DNA from: Glaciihabitans sp.
Lineage (GTDB): Bacteria; Actinomycetota; Actinomycetes; Actinomycetales; Microbacteriaceae
Length of the DNA stretch: 64,000 nt
Direction of reading: 5' to 3'
NCBI GenBank assembly: GCA_025465535.1
Contig: JAODMY010000110.1
Span: forward strand, 19,335 to 83,334
Under the pieces are notes generated by a model. The model was not told where the DNA came from, did not search any database, and was given only the letters and a program-made list of their open reading frames with translations. Shown piece after piece: positions 1 through 10,229 of the stretch; the stretch's first letter is position 1; every line of letters begins with the position of its first letter. The position numbers and the translations under genes were made by a program.

Positions 1-1212
1 CTTGCCCTCACCGGAGCCCTGGCCCTGAGCGCCTGTGGATCCGGATTCAGCAGTTCGTCGGGATCCAGCGGAGGCAAGCTGACATCCTCCAAGAAACCAC
101 TCACGGTTCTCATCGGGTCGAGCGGACCGGCAGAAACCAAGGCGGTGACGTCCGCCGTCGCATCCTGGTCCAAGTCATCCGGGACCGGCGCCAAGGTCAT
201 CGCGGCAAACGCCCTCGACCAGCAGCTCGCGCAGGGCTTCGCGTCGGGCAAGCCGGCCGATGTCTTCTACCTTTCGACAGGTTCGCTGGCCGGTTACGCA
301 GCCAATGGATCACTTCTCGCCTACGGCAGCATGCTGCCGAACAAGAGCGACTTCTACCCGACCCTCGTCAAGTCGTTCACCTACAACGGCAAGTTCTACT
401 GCGCACCGAAGGACTTCTCGACGCTTCAGCTCGTGATCAACTCCGACCTGTGGGCAAAGGCCGGCCTCACCGCGGCCGACTACCCGACAACCTGGGCAGA
501 GCTTGAGACAGTCGCCAAGAAGCTGACCACCGGCAAGGTCGTCGGACTCAGCCTCAATGGCGAGTACGCGCGTCTCGGTGCATTCATGACCGAGGCCGGC
601 GGCAACCTCATGAACGGGGACAGCTCGAAGGCCACCGCAGACAGCGCCGGCAATGTCGCGGCACTCACGTTCGTCAAGAAGATGCTCAACGAGGGCGTCC
701 TCAAGTACGCCAAGAACGTGGGCGAGAGCGACGGCGGACAGGCGCTCGGTTCGGGCAAGGCAGCCATGACGATCGAGGGCAACTGGGTTCAGGGTGAACT
801 TTCCGCCGACTTCCCGACGACAAAGTACACGGTCGCACCGCTGCCCGCCGGCCCGTCGGGCAAGGGAACGCTTCAGTTCTCGAACTGCTGGGGCATCGCG
901 AAGGACAGCCCCAACCAGGCCGCCGCGCTCAAACTCGTCGAGCAGCTGACCACCACAAAGGACCAGCTCGGATTCTCGAAGGCGTTCGGCGTCCTTCCCT
1001 CGATCCAGTCGGCAGCCGCAGCGTGGAAGACACAGAACCCGTCGCTCGTGCCGTTCCTCGACGGGGCGACCTACGCACAGGGCGTGCCGACGGCTAAGGG
1101 AGCTGACACCGTCGTGACCGACTTCAACTCGAAGCTCGAGACGCTCTCGACCAGTGATCCGAAAACGATCCTGGCCGCGACTCAGACCAACCTCCAAGCG
1201 ATCCTGAAGTAG
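1..1212 (+). CDS. ABC transporter sugar-binding lipoprotein, 5' end cut by window edge
   Basis: Frame 1 is open from base 1 (LALTGALALSACGSG..., lipobox LSAC) and continuous with the listed 145..1212 ORF; extracellular solute-binding protein family 1-like sequence; followed by two permeases. Confidence 0.9.
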   Translation, partial: LALTGALALSACGSGFSSSSGSSGGKLTSSKKPLTVLIGSSGPAETKAVTSAVASWSKSSGTGAKVIAANALDQQLAQGFASGKPADVFYLSTGSLAGYAANGSLLAYGSMLPNKSDFYPTLVKSFTYNGKFYCAPKDFSTLQLVINSDLWAKAGLTAADYPTTWAELETVAKKLTTGKVVGLSLNGEYARLGAFMTEAGGNLMNGDSSKATADSAGNVAALTFVKKMLNEGVLKYAKNVGESDGGQALGSGKAAMTIEGNWVQGELSADFPTTKYTVAPLPAGPSGKGTLQFSNCWGIAKDSPNQAAALKLVEQLTTTKDQLGFSKAFGVLPSIQSAAAAWKTQNPSLVPFLDGATYAQGVPTAKGADTVVTDFNSKLETLSTSDPKTILAATQTNLQAILK

Positions 1213-2355
1213 GTGCCCGTGTCGACGCTGCTCGAGTCGACCGTGATCGAGTCGACACAGCCGGGTGGGACTCCCCGTGGACCCCGTCGCCCTCGCGGCG
1301 GGATCCGCGGCGGGGAGTCCGCCTCCGGGTGGCTGTTCACCGCCCCGACCATCCTCCTGCTCGGCCTCTTTCTGCTCGTGCCTATCCTCATGGCGCTCTG
1401 GGTGAGCGTCTCGGACTGGAGTGGCAACGGCAGCCCGTTCAGCGCCGGTGTCCACTTTGTCGGAGCGCAGAACTTCGGGTCGGTGCTGTCCGGCGGCGGT
1501 CTCACCGAGGAGAACTTCGGTATCTCGCTGAAGAACAACCTCTGGTACGTCATCCTTGTCGTGCCTGCACAAACCGTCGTCGCGCTGTTCCTCGCGGTCA
1601 TGGTCAACCGGCAGATCCTCAAGGGCCGCGGTTTCTTCCGCACCGCCTTCTACTTTCCGTCGGTCACCAGCTCCGTCGCGATCACGGTGCTCTGGTTGTT
1701 CCTGTTCAGCCAGTCCGGCGCGATCAACAACGTGCTGTCCTGGCTCGGAGTCAACGGGCCCAACTGGTTCCAGGAGCCGTCCGGAATCGTTCAGGATGCG
1801 CTCGCCGGCCTCGGGATCCGGCAGGGGCCTAGCGCCCTGACCGGTGGCGGCTTCCTCGGCGTCTCCTGGTGGGACTGGATCGGCGGCCCGTCCGTCGCCA
1901 TGACGGCCCTGATCTTCATGGCCATCTTCACCACGAGCGGAACGTTCATGCTGCTCTTCATTGCCGCACTGCAGAACCTCAGCGGTGAGGTCCAGGAGGC
2001 CGCGATGGTGGACGGCGCCAGCGGGTGGCAGCGGTTCCGATTCATCACCCTTCCGCAGTTGCGACCAACGCTCTTCACGGTGCTGACGCTCGGCCTGATC
2101 GGCGGCTGGCAGATATTCGACCAGATCTACACGGGGACGCAGGGCGGACCGGCCAAGACGACGACCGTGCCGGCTTACCTCTCGTACACCTCCGCGTTCC
2201 ATGATCAGAACTGGGGGCAGGGGGCCGCGATCGGCTTCATCCTGTTCGTGATCATCATCGTATTCACGATCCTGCAACGCTTCGCGCTGCGGGATCGCGC
2301 GGTGTCGAAGCGCAGGATGCGGCTGTACACGATCGAGACCGGAGGCCGACGATGA
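1213..2355 (+). CDS. Carbohydrate ABC transporter permease (MalF/UgpA-like)
   Basis: Multi-pass protein with the binding-protein-dependent permease EAA-type motif (EAAMVDGASGWQRFRFITLPQLRPT); GTG start directly after the SBP stop. Confidence 0.9.
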   Translation: MPVSTLLESTVIESTQPGGTPRGPRRPRGGIRGGESASGWLFTAPTILLLGLFLLVPILMALWVSVSDWSGNGSPFSAGVHFVGAQNFGSVLSGGGLTEENFGISLKNNLWYVILVVPAQTVVALFLAVMVNRQILKGRGFFRTAFYFPSVTSSVAITVLWLFLFSQSGAINNVLSWLGVNGPNWFQEPSGIVQDALAGLGIRQGPSALTGGGFLGVSWWDWIGGPSVAMTALIFMAIFTTSGTFMLLFIAALQNLSGEVQEAAMVDGASGWQRFRFITLPQLRPTLFTVLTLGLIGGWQIFDQIYTGTQGGPAKTTTVPAYLSYTSAFHDQNWGQGAAIGFILFVIIIVFTILQRFALRDRAVSKRRMRLYTIETGGRR

Positions 2356-3254
2356 GCGTCGCAGTCAAGGCCGGCTCACCAGCCGAACTCAAACAGGTCG
2401 TCTACAAACACCGCGAGAAGCTGACGCGCAAGCAGCTGGCCACGCGATCGCTGCTGTACGCCGTGCTGTTGATCATCGCCGTCATCTACGTCTACCCGTT
2501 CCTGATCGAGATCTTCACCTCGTTCAAGACGGAGTCGGATGCCACAGCCGACCCGATCGGCCTGATCCCGACGACCTGGACGACGGCCGCGTACCAGCAG
2601 CTGTTCGTGAACTCCGACTTCCCGGTCTGGTTCAAGAACTCCGCGATCGTCACCGTCTTCGTGACGACCGGGCGCGTCTTCTTCGACTCGCTCGCCGGGT
2701 ACGCGCTTGCGCGCATCCATTTCCGCGGGCGAGGCTTCGTGTTCGCCGCGGTCGTCGCCGTGATGGCGGTGCCGTCGGTCGTGCTGCTGATTCCCAAGTT
2801 CCTTGTGCTCAACACGATCGGGCTGTACGACTCGTACGCGGGCATGATCCTGCCGATTCTCGTCGATGCGGCGGGCGTGTTCATCATGAAGGGGTTCTTC
2901 GAGTCGATCCCCGCGAGTGTCGAGGAGCAGGCCCGAATCGACGGAGCCGGCACGTTCAGGTTGTTCTGGTCGGTCGTGCTGCCGATGGCTCGGCCTGCAC
3001 TGATCACCATCATCATCCTGTCGTTCCAGGGGTCATGGAACGAACTGTCGCAGTTCATCATCTCGTCCCAGAGCCCCAACCTGACAACGCTGACCAAGGG
3101 GGTCGCATCTCTCGCGTCCGGCCAGGTCGGATCGGCGAACCGGTATCCGCTCAAGCTGGCCGCCGCCCTGCTCATGACGATTCCGGTGGCGGCGATGTTC
3201 TTCATCTTCCAGAGCAAGATCCTCAATACGAGCGACGGGGCGGTCAAGGAGTGA
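2352..3254 (+). CDS. Carbohydrate ABC transporter permease (MalG/UgpE-like)
   Basis: EAA-like motif (EEQARIDGAGTFRLFWSVVLPMARPALITI), six-TM-like pattern, 4-bp overlap with the upstream permease. Confidence 0.9.
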   Translation: MSVAVKAGSPAELKQVVYKHREKLTRKQLATRSLLYAVLLIIAVIYVYPFLIEIFTSFKTESDATADPIGLIPTTWTTAAYQQLFVNSDFPVWFKNSAIVTVFVTTGRVFFDSLAGYALARIHFRGRGFVFAAVVAVMAVPSVVLLIPKFLVLNTIGLYDSYAGMILPILVDAAGVFIMKGFFESIPASVEEQARIDGAGTFRLFWSVVLPMARPALITIIILSFQGSWNELSQFIISSQSPNLTTLTKGVASLASGQVGSANRYPLKLAAALLMTIPVAAMFFIFQSKILNTSDGAVKE

Positions 3255-5224
3255 TGGGGCCGACCGAACCAACTCCGCCGCAGCCATTTCCGCTGCAGCC
3301 ATTCCTGAGCGACGAGACCGTCGTGCTGCGCGCGCCGACGCAGGCCTGGTCGGCGGCCGACGGGACGATCGGCGCCCGCGGCATCCACGGGGTGTATTTC
3401 TCCGACGTGCGGATCGTGTCATCGCTCGCGGTCAGTTACGGGGGCGAGCCGGGCGAGGTGGTGGCCGCGGTCCCGGACGGGGCCGACTCGATCGACTTCG
3501 TCACCCTGCTTCGCAGACTGGATGACCGCAGTGCCGATCCACGGATCCGTGCGGTGCATCGCCGAACCGTTGGCACCGGTGGAGCCAGCGAGACCGTCAC
3601 CGTCTCATCGACGCTCGCGCATCCGGTCATGACAACCATCACGGTTCGACTCGGGGCGGATCTCGCCAACATGGATGCGGTCAAGTCCGGCCTGCACACG
3701 GATGCGGTCACCATCGCTGTCGCCGACCCTGCCGCCGACGCTGCCGCCGAATCCACCGCCAGCTGGGGCCGCGATGCGATCTCGGTCACGCTCCGGGCGA
3801 CCGACGCGCGCCTCACCATCGTGGGGGACGACCTCGAGCTCGCCTGGGACGTCACGGTACCGGCAAAGGGCTCGACCTCCGTCGGCTGGGACATCACGGC
3901 CACCGACTCGAGCGCCGTCGTCACCTCCGCCTCCCGAGCACCGGACTGGACGGTGCCGACCGCATCGAGTGGCGACGACCGGCTCGACCGCTGGCTCGCG
4001 AGGGCGCTGGTCGACCTCGAAGCGCTGCGGATGTCCCCAACGGCCGGCGATCCGGCATCCAGCGGTCCCGCACCCGTCTTCCTCGCGGCGGGTGCGCCCT
4101 GGTTCTTCACCCTCTTCGGCCGCGACTCGATCTGGTCGGCGCGACTGCTGCTACCGCTCGGCGGCACTCTCGCCGCGGACACGCTGCGTGTTCTCGCGTC
4201 GATGCAGGGCACGAAGCATGACGCCGCAACCGCCGAGCAGCCGGGCAAGATCATGCACGAGCTGCGCAGGCAGCCGCAGGAGATCCCGGCCGAGGGTCTC
4301 CTCCTGCCGCCGCTCTACTACGGCACGATCGATGCGACACCGCTGTGGATCTGCCTCCTGCACGACGCGTGGAAGTGCGGGATGCCCGACGCGGAGATTC
4401 GCGCGCTGCTGCCCAACCTTGTCGCCGCCCTCGGCTGGATGCGCGACTACGGCGACGCCGATGGCGACGGCCTGCTCGAGTACGTCGACAGCACCGGACA
4501 CGGGCTGGCCAACCAGGGCTGGAAGGATTCCGGCGACTCGGTGCAGTGGCGCGACGGACGCCTCGCCGAGGGCCCGATCGCGCTGTGCGAGGTGCAGGCC
4601 TACGCGTACGAGGCCGCGATGCACGCCGCCGACCTGCTCGACCACTTCGGCGGCGACAGCGACGACAGCAGCAGCAGCAGCGAGTGGCGCAGCTGGGCCG
4701 CGGCCCTCCGCGCGCGCTTCCACGAGACGTTCTGGATCTCGGACGCAGCCGGTGAATATCCGGCGATCGCCCTCGACGCCCACAAACGGCCGGTCGACAC
4801 GGTCACCAGCAATATCGGGCACCTGCTCGGCACCGGAATCCTCGACGACGACCAGAGCGCGCGGATCGCCTCGCGGCTCGTGTCGCCCGAACTGTCGTCG
4901 GGCTATGGCCTGCGGACCATGTCGACCGACTCCGCCGGATACTGGCCGCTCAGCTACCACGGCGGAAGCGTCTGGGCGCACGACACCGCGATCGTCATCC
5001 GCGGGCTGACCGCCGCCGGGCGCGACGCCGAGGCCGCCGTGCTCACGGATGGGCTGCTCGCCGCGGCGGCATCCTTCGACTATCGGATGCCAGAGCTGCA
5101 CTCGGGAGACGCCGCGACCGCCTTCTCCCGCGCCGTCCCATACCCCGCCGCGTGCCGCCCGCAGGCCTGGTCGGCCGCGGCCGCCGTCGCGGTCTGGGCG
5201 GCGGGAACCAGCTCTGCCGGTTAG
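3254..5224 (+). CDS. Glycogen debranching-type amylo-alpha-1,6-glucosidase (GH-like, N-terminal debranching domain)
   Basis: ATG at 3254 overlaps the upstream stop; motifs GAPWFFTLFGRDSIWSARLLLPLGG, PGKIMHELR, DATPLWI, GYWPLSYHGGSVWAHDTAI. Confidence 0.85.
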   Translation: MGPTEPTPPQPFPLQPFLSDETVVLRAPTQAWSAADGTIGARGIHGVYFSDVRIVSSLAVSYGGEPGEVVAAVPDGADSIDFVTLLRRLDDRSADPRIRAVHRRTVGTGGASETVTVSSTLAHPVMTTITVRLGADLANMDAVKSGLHTDAVTIAVADPAADAAAESTASWGRDAISVTLRATDARLTIVGDDLELAWDVTVPAKGSTSVGWDITATDSSAVVTSASRAPDWTVPTASSGDDRLDRWLARALVDLEALRMSPTAGDPASSGPAPVFLAAGAPWFFTLFGRDSIWSARLLLPLGGTLAADTLRVLASMQGTKHDAATAEQPGKIMHELRRQPQEIPAEGLLLPPLYYGTIDATPLWICLLHDAWKCGMPDAEIRALLPNLVAALGWMRDYGDADGDGLLEYVDSTGHGLANQGWKDSGDSVQWRDGRLAEGPIALCEVQAYAYEAAMHAADLLDHFGGDSDDSSSSSEWRSWAAALRARFHETFWISDAAGEYPAIALDAHKRPVDTVTSNIGHLLGTGILDDDQSARIASRLVSPELSSGYGLRTMSTDSAGYWPLSYHGGSVWAHDTAIVIRGLTAAGRDAEAAVLTDGLLAAAASFDYRMPELHSGDAATAFSRAVPYPAACRPQAWSAAAAVAVWAAGTSSAG

Positions 5225-6321
5225 AGCTTCGAGAGCGCGGCGACCACCTGGCGCGCGATCATCCGCCCGGCGCGGTTGGCTCCGATGGTGCTCGCCTGCG
5301 GGCCGTATCCGGCGAAGAAGACGCGCGGATCCTTGAAGGAATTACCTCCGCCGACCGCGACGCCGCCGGCCTTCTCGCGCAGTTTGAGCGGGGCGAGGTG
5401 GCGAAGCTCCGGGCGGAATCCGGTTGCCCAGATGATGGCATCCACCTTGCGGAATGTCCCGTCGGACCAGCGCACGCCCTCTGGCTCGATCGCGCTGAAC
5501 ATCGGGTGGGCGTTGAGCACACCGCGGTCGATCCCGGCCTGAACTCGACGGGTGCGCGGAACGCCCGTGCCGCTCACGATGCTCGGCAGTGCTCGACCGG
5601 CACGCGCGGCCTCATCCTGCTTCGCGACAGCGGCCTCGGCGTCTTCCATGTTGATTTCGCCCTCGTTGAAGAATTCGATGTCACGTCTCGCGACCCAGGT
5701 CAGTTTCGACGCGACGCCCTCGAGCTCGAGCAGGAACCCGATCGCCGAGGTACCGCCGCCGACCACGATCACGCTTTGCCCCGCGAACTCCTGGGCCTGA
5801 AGATAGTCGGTGGTGTGAACCTGGCGGCCGGCGAAGCTGTCCCGTCCCGGGTACCACGGGATGAACGGGGCGCCCCAGGTGCCCGTCGCGTTCACGACGA
5901 CATCGGTGGTCACATCCTGAACGTCGTCCTCGCCGTTGTTGAAAGTCACGAGCAGGTTCTCGGACTTGTTGTTCGTCACCGAGGTCACGACGGCCGGGCG
6001 CACAACCTGGAATTCGTAGTGATCCTCGTACCGGTGGTAGTAGTCGCCGATGATGTCCTTCGCCGGGAGCGAGCGATCGGCGGATTCGAAACTGATGCCG
6101 AGCGCATCCATTCCCGGGAGGTCGTTGACCTTGTGCGTCGATCCGAGCCGCAGGCCCTCCCACCGCGATTGCCACGCGCCGCCCGTCCCCGGGCCACGAT
6201 CCAACAGGACGAATTCGTTGCCCGCATCCAGCCCGAGTCGCTTCAGGTAGTAGGCGACGGAGAGGCCGGCCTGACCCGCGCCGATCACCACAACAGAGGT
6301 GTCGGTTCCAGCGGTAGCCAC
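5221..6321 (-). CDS. Flavin-containing monooxygenase / NAD(P)/FAD-dependent oxidoreductase
   Basis: N-terminal GAGQAGLSVAYYLKRLG and internal VVGGGTSAIG Rossmann motifs; FATGFR-like ATGFRPEL. Confidence 0.85.
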   Translation of the reverse strand: MATAGTDTSVVVIGAGQAGLSVAYYLKRLGLDAGNEFVLLDRGPGTGGAWQSRWEGLRLGSTHKVNDLPGMDALGISFESADRSLPAKDIIGDYYHRYEDHYEFQVVRPAVVTSVTNNKSENLLVTFNNGEDDVQDVTTDVVVNATGTWGAPFIPWYPGRDSFAGRQVHTTDYLQAQEFAGQSVIVVGGGTSAIGFLLELEGVASKLTWVARRDIEFFNEGEINMEDAEAAVAKQDEAARAGRALPSIVSGTGVPRTRRVQAGIDRGVLNAHPMFSAIEPEGVRWSDGTFRKVDAIIWATGFRPELRHLAPLKLREKAGGVAVGGGNSFKDPRVFFAGYGPQASTIGANRAGRMIARQVVAALSKL

Positions 6322-6464
6322 CCGTCAACGTTACCCGCGATGACTCGCATCGCGGGCGTGCTCGCGGAGGATGGTCAGCGGCGGACTATCGGGGGGTGCA
6401 TGATAAAGTGATCGGTAGATTTTTACCTGTCCGTTGAACCGTTGCCTAACTGAGGGGGTCTCGC

Positions 6465-6662
6465 ATGGGGCGTGGCCGTCAAAAGGCGAAACACACGAAA
6501 GTCGCCCGGGATCTGAAGTACTACAGCCCGGACACGAACTACGGTGCACTCGCCAATGAGCTTCACACCAGCACGCCCACGTCCTCTGAAATGGACAAGT
6601 GGGCGGAGTATCTGGACGGCGATGGAGCCGAGGACGCCGACGAAGAGTCGCGCACGGCGTAA
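6465..6662 (+). CDS. DUF3073 family small actinobacterial protein
   Basis: MGRGRQKAKHTKVARDLKYYSPDTNYGALANEL matches the characteristic DUF3073 sequence. Confidence 0.85.
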   Translation: MGRGRQKAKHTKVARDLKYYSPDTNYGALANELHTSTPTSSEMDKWAEYLDGDGAEDADEESRTA

Positions 6663-6713
6663 CTGCTCGCTGTTGGTTAACTGCTCGCTGTTACTTAACT
6701 GCTCGCTGTTGGT
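6660..6713. repeat. Tandem repeat, 3 x 18 bp (TAACTGCTCGCTGTTGGT), starting at the DUF3073 stop codon
   Basis: Units 6660-6677, 6678-6695, 6696-6713; units 1 and 3 identical, unit 2 ends ACT; each begins with an in-frame TAA. Confidence 0.95.
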
Positions 6714-6724
6714 TGAACCAACGG

Positions 6725-7822
6725 CTACGCGTACGCCCCGACCAGGCGAACCGCTCCGCCGTTGACGCCCTTTGCACCCTGCTCGAATCCCTCGAATGAC
6801 CGGGCCGAGGTCTGCACCGTGCCGGTGACCCACGCCGGGAATCCGTCGACACCGAGCTTCTCGATCACGGCATCCACGGCGTGCGGAGCGACGACGGCGA
6901 TCATCCCGATTCCCAGGTTCCAGGTGCCCTCGGTCTCGGTGAGCTTGATGCCGCCGAGGTCGGCGAGCACACGGAACACCGGTGCCGGCGACCAACTCGA
7001 GCGATCGAGCTCGGCCCACGAACCGATGGGCAGCACCCGCGCGAGGTTGGCCGCGATGCCACCACCGGTGATGTGGCTGAGCGCGTGAACGCCCGTGCCG
7101 ACGACGGGATCGGACAACAGGCGCAACAGCGGGGCGGTGTAGAGCCGGGTCGGCTCGAGCAGTACCTCGCCGACGACGCCGCCGAGTGCATCCGATCGAT
7201 CCGTGTAGCCGATGCCGTTCTTGGTCAGGATGTGGCGGACGAGCGAGAATCCATTCGAGTGCAGCCCGGATGATCCGATCGCGATGACGACGTCGCCGTC
7301 CTTGACGAGATGCGGGCCGAGCTGAGCGTCCGCCTCGACGGCACCCACGGCGGCCCCAGCGACGTCGTAGTCGTCCGGCCCGAGGAGCCCGGGATGTTCG
7401 GCGGTCTCGCCGCCGACGAGCGCGGTTCGGGTCTCGGCGCAGGCGCGGGCGATCCCGGCGACGATGTCCGCGATCCGCTCGGGTACGACCCGGCCGCAGG
7501 CGATGTAGTCCGTCATGAACAGCGGCTTGGCGCCGACGACGACGATGTCATCCACGACCATTCCGACGAGGTCCTGGCCGATGGTGTCGTGTTTGTCGAG
7601 CGCCTGGGCGATGGCGACCTTCGTGCCGACGCCATCCGTGGAGGTCGCAAGCAGTGGTCGCCGGTACGCCTTGAGGAACGACACGTCGAAAAGCCCGGCG
7701 AAGCCACCGACGCCGCCGAGAACCTCGGGGCCGTGGGTCTTCTGTACGGCCGACTTCATGAGTTCGACGGCGAGGTCGCCGGCCGCCGTGTCAACACCCG
7801 CCTCGCGATAGCTCGTGGTCAT
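6725..7822 (-). CDS. purM: Phosphoribosylformylglycinamidine cyclo-ligase
   Basis: MTTSYREAGVDTAAGDLAVELMK...; GGFAGLFDV, TDGVGTKV, DDIVVVGAKPLFMTDYIACG, GGETAEHPG motifs. Confidence 0.97.
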   Translation of the reverse strand: MTTSYREAGVDTAAGDLAVELMKSAVQKTHGPEVLGGVGGFAGLFDVSFLKAYRRPLLATSTDGVGTKVAIAQALDKHDTIGQDLVGMVVDDIVVVGAKPLFMTDYIACGRVVPERIADIVAGIARACAETRTALVGGETAEHPGLLGPDDYDVAGAAVGAVEADAQLGPHLVKDGDVVIAIGSSGLHSNGFSLVRHILTKNGIGYTDRSDALGGVVGEVLLEPTRLYTAPLLRLLSDPVVGTGVHALSHITGGGIAANLARVLPIGSWAELDRSSWSPAPVFRVLADLGGIKLTETEGTWNLGIGMIAVVAPHAVDAVIEKLGVDGFPAWVTGTVQTSARSFEGFEQGAKGVNGGAVRLVGAYA

Positions 7823-7913
7823 GCACCAAGTCTGCCCCACTCAGCAACACCCGCCGAGCGACCCTTAGACTAGAGGTGACTTATTTCGCTAGCGTCAGGA
7901 ACACCCCGGCAGC

Positions 7914-9371
7914 ATGTGCGGCATTGTGGGCATCGTCTCAGCACAACCCGTCAATCAGCAGGTTTACGACAGCCTGTTGCTTCTTCAGCACCGTGGACAG
8001 GATTCGACCGGTATGGCGACAGCCGATACCGACACCTTCCACATCTTCAAGGCCAAGGGCCAGGTGCGTGAGGCGTATCGAACGCGCGACATGCGCTCGC
8101 TCACCGGGACCATGGGTCTCGGTCACGTGCGCTACGCGACTCGAGGAAACGCCTCCAATGAGGAGGAGGCCCAGCCGTTCTATGTGAACGCGCCGTACGG
8201 CATCATCCTCGTCCACAACGGAAACCTGACGAACACGCGCGAGCTGACGCAGGAACTGTTCCACGTGGATCGCCGCCATCTCAACACCTCGAGCGACACC
8301 GAGTTGCTTGTCAACGTTCTCGCCAACGAGCTGCAGGCGCAGGTCAGCGGATCCGAACTCGACCCCGACCAGATCTTCACAGCGATCTCCCGGCTGCACG
8401 AGCGCGTCGAGGGCTCCTACGCCGCGATCGCGCTGATCGCGGGCCACGGGTTGCTGGCGTTCCGGGATCCCTTCGGCATCCGTCCGCTCGTCCTCGGGCG
8501 CAGGCAGACCGGTTTCGTCGGGGAGGACTGGATCGTCGCATCCGAATCCCTCGTGCTGGAGAGCGCCGGCTATGAGATCGTTCGCGACCTCGAACCGGGT
8601 GAGGCTGTTTTCATCGCGATGGATGGCGAGATGACCTCGCGCCAGTGCGCCAAGAATCCGCGGCTGATCCCGTGCTCGTTCGAGTATGTCTACCTCGCCC
8701 GCCCAGACTCGATCATGAACGGCATCTCCGTCTACGAGGCTCGACTGCGGCTCGGCGACCGGCTTGCAGACACCATCGCGCAGTACACGCCGGCGGGCGA
8801 TATCGACGTCGTCATGCCGATTCCGGATTCCTCGAGGCCCGCCGCAATGCAGGTCGCGCAGAAGCTGGGCGTCGAATACCGCGAGGGTTTCTACAAGAAC
8901 CGCTACGTCGGTCGGACCTTCATCATGCCCGGCCAGGCGGAGCGCAAGAAGTCGGTCAAGCAGAAGCTGAACGCCATGGGCAGCGAGTTCCGTGGCAAGA
9001 ACATCCTGATTGTGGATGACTCGATCGTGCGGGGCACCACCTCGAAGGAGATCGTGCAGATGGCCCGCGAGGCCGGCGCGAACAAGGTCACGTTCACCTC
9101 GGCCGCGCCCCCCGTCCGCTTCCCACACGTCTACGGGATCAACATGCCGACCGCCCACGAGCTCGTCGCGCACGGTCGCAAGATTCCCGAGATCGCCACA
9201 GAGCTCGGCGCCGACTACCTGATCTACCAGGAGGTCGCCGATATGCAGGCGGCCATCATCGAGGGATCGAACGTCACAGAGCTCGAGATGAGCTGCTTCA
9301 CGGGCGACTACGTCACGGGCACCGTCACGCCCGAGTACCTGGCCTGGGTCGAAGCGAACCAGCTGAGCTAG
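7914..9371 (+). CDS. purF: Amidophosphoribosyltransferase
   Basis: MCGIVGIVS N-terminal nucleophile; LQHRGQDSTGMAT; PRPP motif ILIVDDSIVRGTTSKEI. Confidence 0.98.
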   Translation: MCGIVGIVSAQPVNQQVYDSLLLLQHRGQDSTGMATADTDTFHIFKAKGQVREAYRTRDMRSLTGTMGLGHVRYATRGNASNEEEAQPFYVNAPYGIILVHNGNLTNTRELTQELFHVDRRHLNTSSDTELLVNVLANELQAQVSGSELDPDQIFTAISRLHERVEGSYAAIALIAGHGLLAFRDPFGIRPLVLGRRQTGFVGEDWIVASESLVLESAGYEIVRDLEPGEAVFIAMDGEMTSRQCAKNPRLIPCSFEYVYLARPDSIMNGISVYEARLRLGDRLADTIAQYTPAGDIDVVMPIPDSSRPAAMQVAQKLGVEYREGFYKNRYVGRTFIMPGQAERKKSVKQKLNAMGSEFRGKNILIVDDSIVRGTTSKEIVQMAREAGANKVTFTSAAPPVRFPHVYGINMPTAHELVAHGRKIPEIATELGADYLIYQEVADMQAAIIEGSNVTELEMSCFTGDYVTGTVTPEYLAWVEANQLS

Positions 9372-9391
9372 TCGGGCCGGCCGCGGGTTCC

Positions 9392-9844
9392 TTAGCCGGC
9401 GGCCTTCGTGAACGCGTACTGGACGTTCGCATCCGGATCCCCGAGGTCGACGTAGAGCTGGCGGTTCGATGTGGTGCTGCCCTCGACCAGCATCGTGAGT
9501 CCGTTGAAGGTGCCGACCATGGTCGGCTTCAGGAAGTGGAGCTGCACGGCGGGCGCCCCGCCGGCGTCGTTGCCGCCACTGCCGATCTTCCAGGTTCCCT
9601 TGACCGTGATGATCGGCCCCTTGATTTTGGCGCCATCCTGAATAATGGCCTGCTTGACGACACCGGTCGGGATTCCGCTGACGACAAAGTCGCCATCCTT
9701 GTCGAGTTCGAGGGTCGCCGTGCCGTGTCGCCAGGTGCCGATCACCTGCGCGCGCGTGGGAACGGGGACGGGAACCGCCGACTCACAAGCGCTCAGGCCC
9801 ATGCAGGCCGCGAGCAGAATGACGAGGGACGCGGCTTTTCGCAT
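9392..9844 (-). CDS. Small hypothetical lipoprotein
   Basis: Signal peptide with lipobox MRKAASLVILLAACMGLSAC; convergent with purF. Confidence 0.7.
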   Translation of the reverse strand: MRKAASLVILLAACMGLSACESAVPVPVPTRAQVIGTWRHGTATLELDKDGDFVVSGIPTGVVKQAIIQDGAKIKGPIITVKGTWKIGSGGNDAGGAPAVQLHFLKPTMVGTFNGLTMLVEGSTTSNRQLYVDLGDPDANVQYAFTKAAG

Positions 9845-9889
9845 TGCCCCATTCTCCCCCGGTCAGCTGAGCGCGGGGGCGGGATCCTG

Positions 9890-10225
9890 CTAGTCGGCGT
9901 TCCGAACGTCGCCTGCGTCGTCGGCCTGCTCGTCATCCGCAATCTGCAGCCGATCCACCGAGGCTGTGATCGTCTTGGCGCGCCGACTCAGCAACTTGTC
10001 GAGAACGACCGCGATGACAGCGCCAAGGAGTGCGCCGATGACGATCCCGTAGAGAGCGAAGTAACCGAACGTCGCACCGAAGCCGACCGTCGGATCGACC
10101 GGGAAATACGCGGTCGTCACGAGCGCGACAATCACGCCGATGACCGCACCGAGGACGATGAACACCAGAAACTTCGGTGCCCTGCGGATGCGCACTGTCG
10201 TTGCGCCGTCATCGGTGTTGCTCAC
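9890..10225 (-). CDS. Small membrane protein, two TM segments
   Basis: GTG start proposed at 10225 (MSNTDDGATTVRIRRAPKFLVFIVLGAVIGVIVAL...); the longer ORF start adds a low-plausibility R/P-rich extension. Confidence 0.65.
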   Translation of the reverse strand: MSNTDDGATTVRIRRAPKFLVFIVLGAVIGVIVALVTTAYFPVDPTVGFGATFGYFALYGIVIGALLGAVIAVVLDKLLSRRAKTITASVDRLQIADDEQADDAGDVRNAD

Positions 10226-10229
10226 CAAC

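Noticed and set aside
310-2277. 655-aa minus-strand ORF opposite the ABC transporter genes
   Set aside because: Antisense shadow of high-GC coding DNA; R/E/D-rich composition, no domains, and the + strand frames carry clear ABC-transporter motifs.
6660-6713. Possible CRISPR-like array
   Set aside because: Contiguous 18-bp units without spacers; a plain tandem repeat. No cas genes seen in the window.
9372-9391. GC-rich ggccggccgcgg...ccggcggcc between purF and the lipoprotein gene as a terminator
   Set aside because: Pairing is irregular and no U-tract on either strand; cannot be supported by eye.
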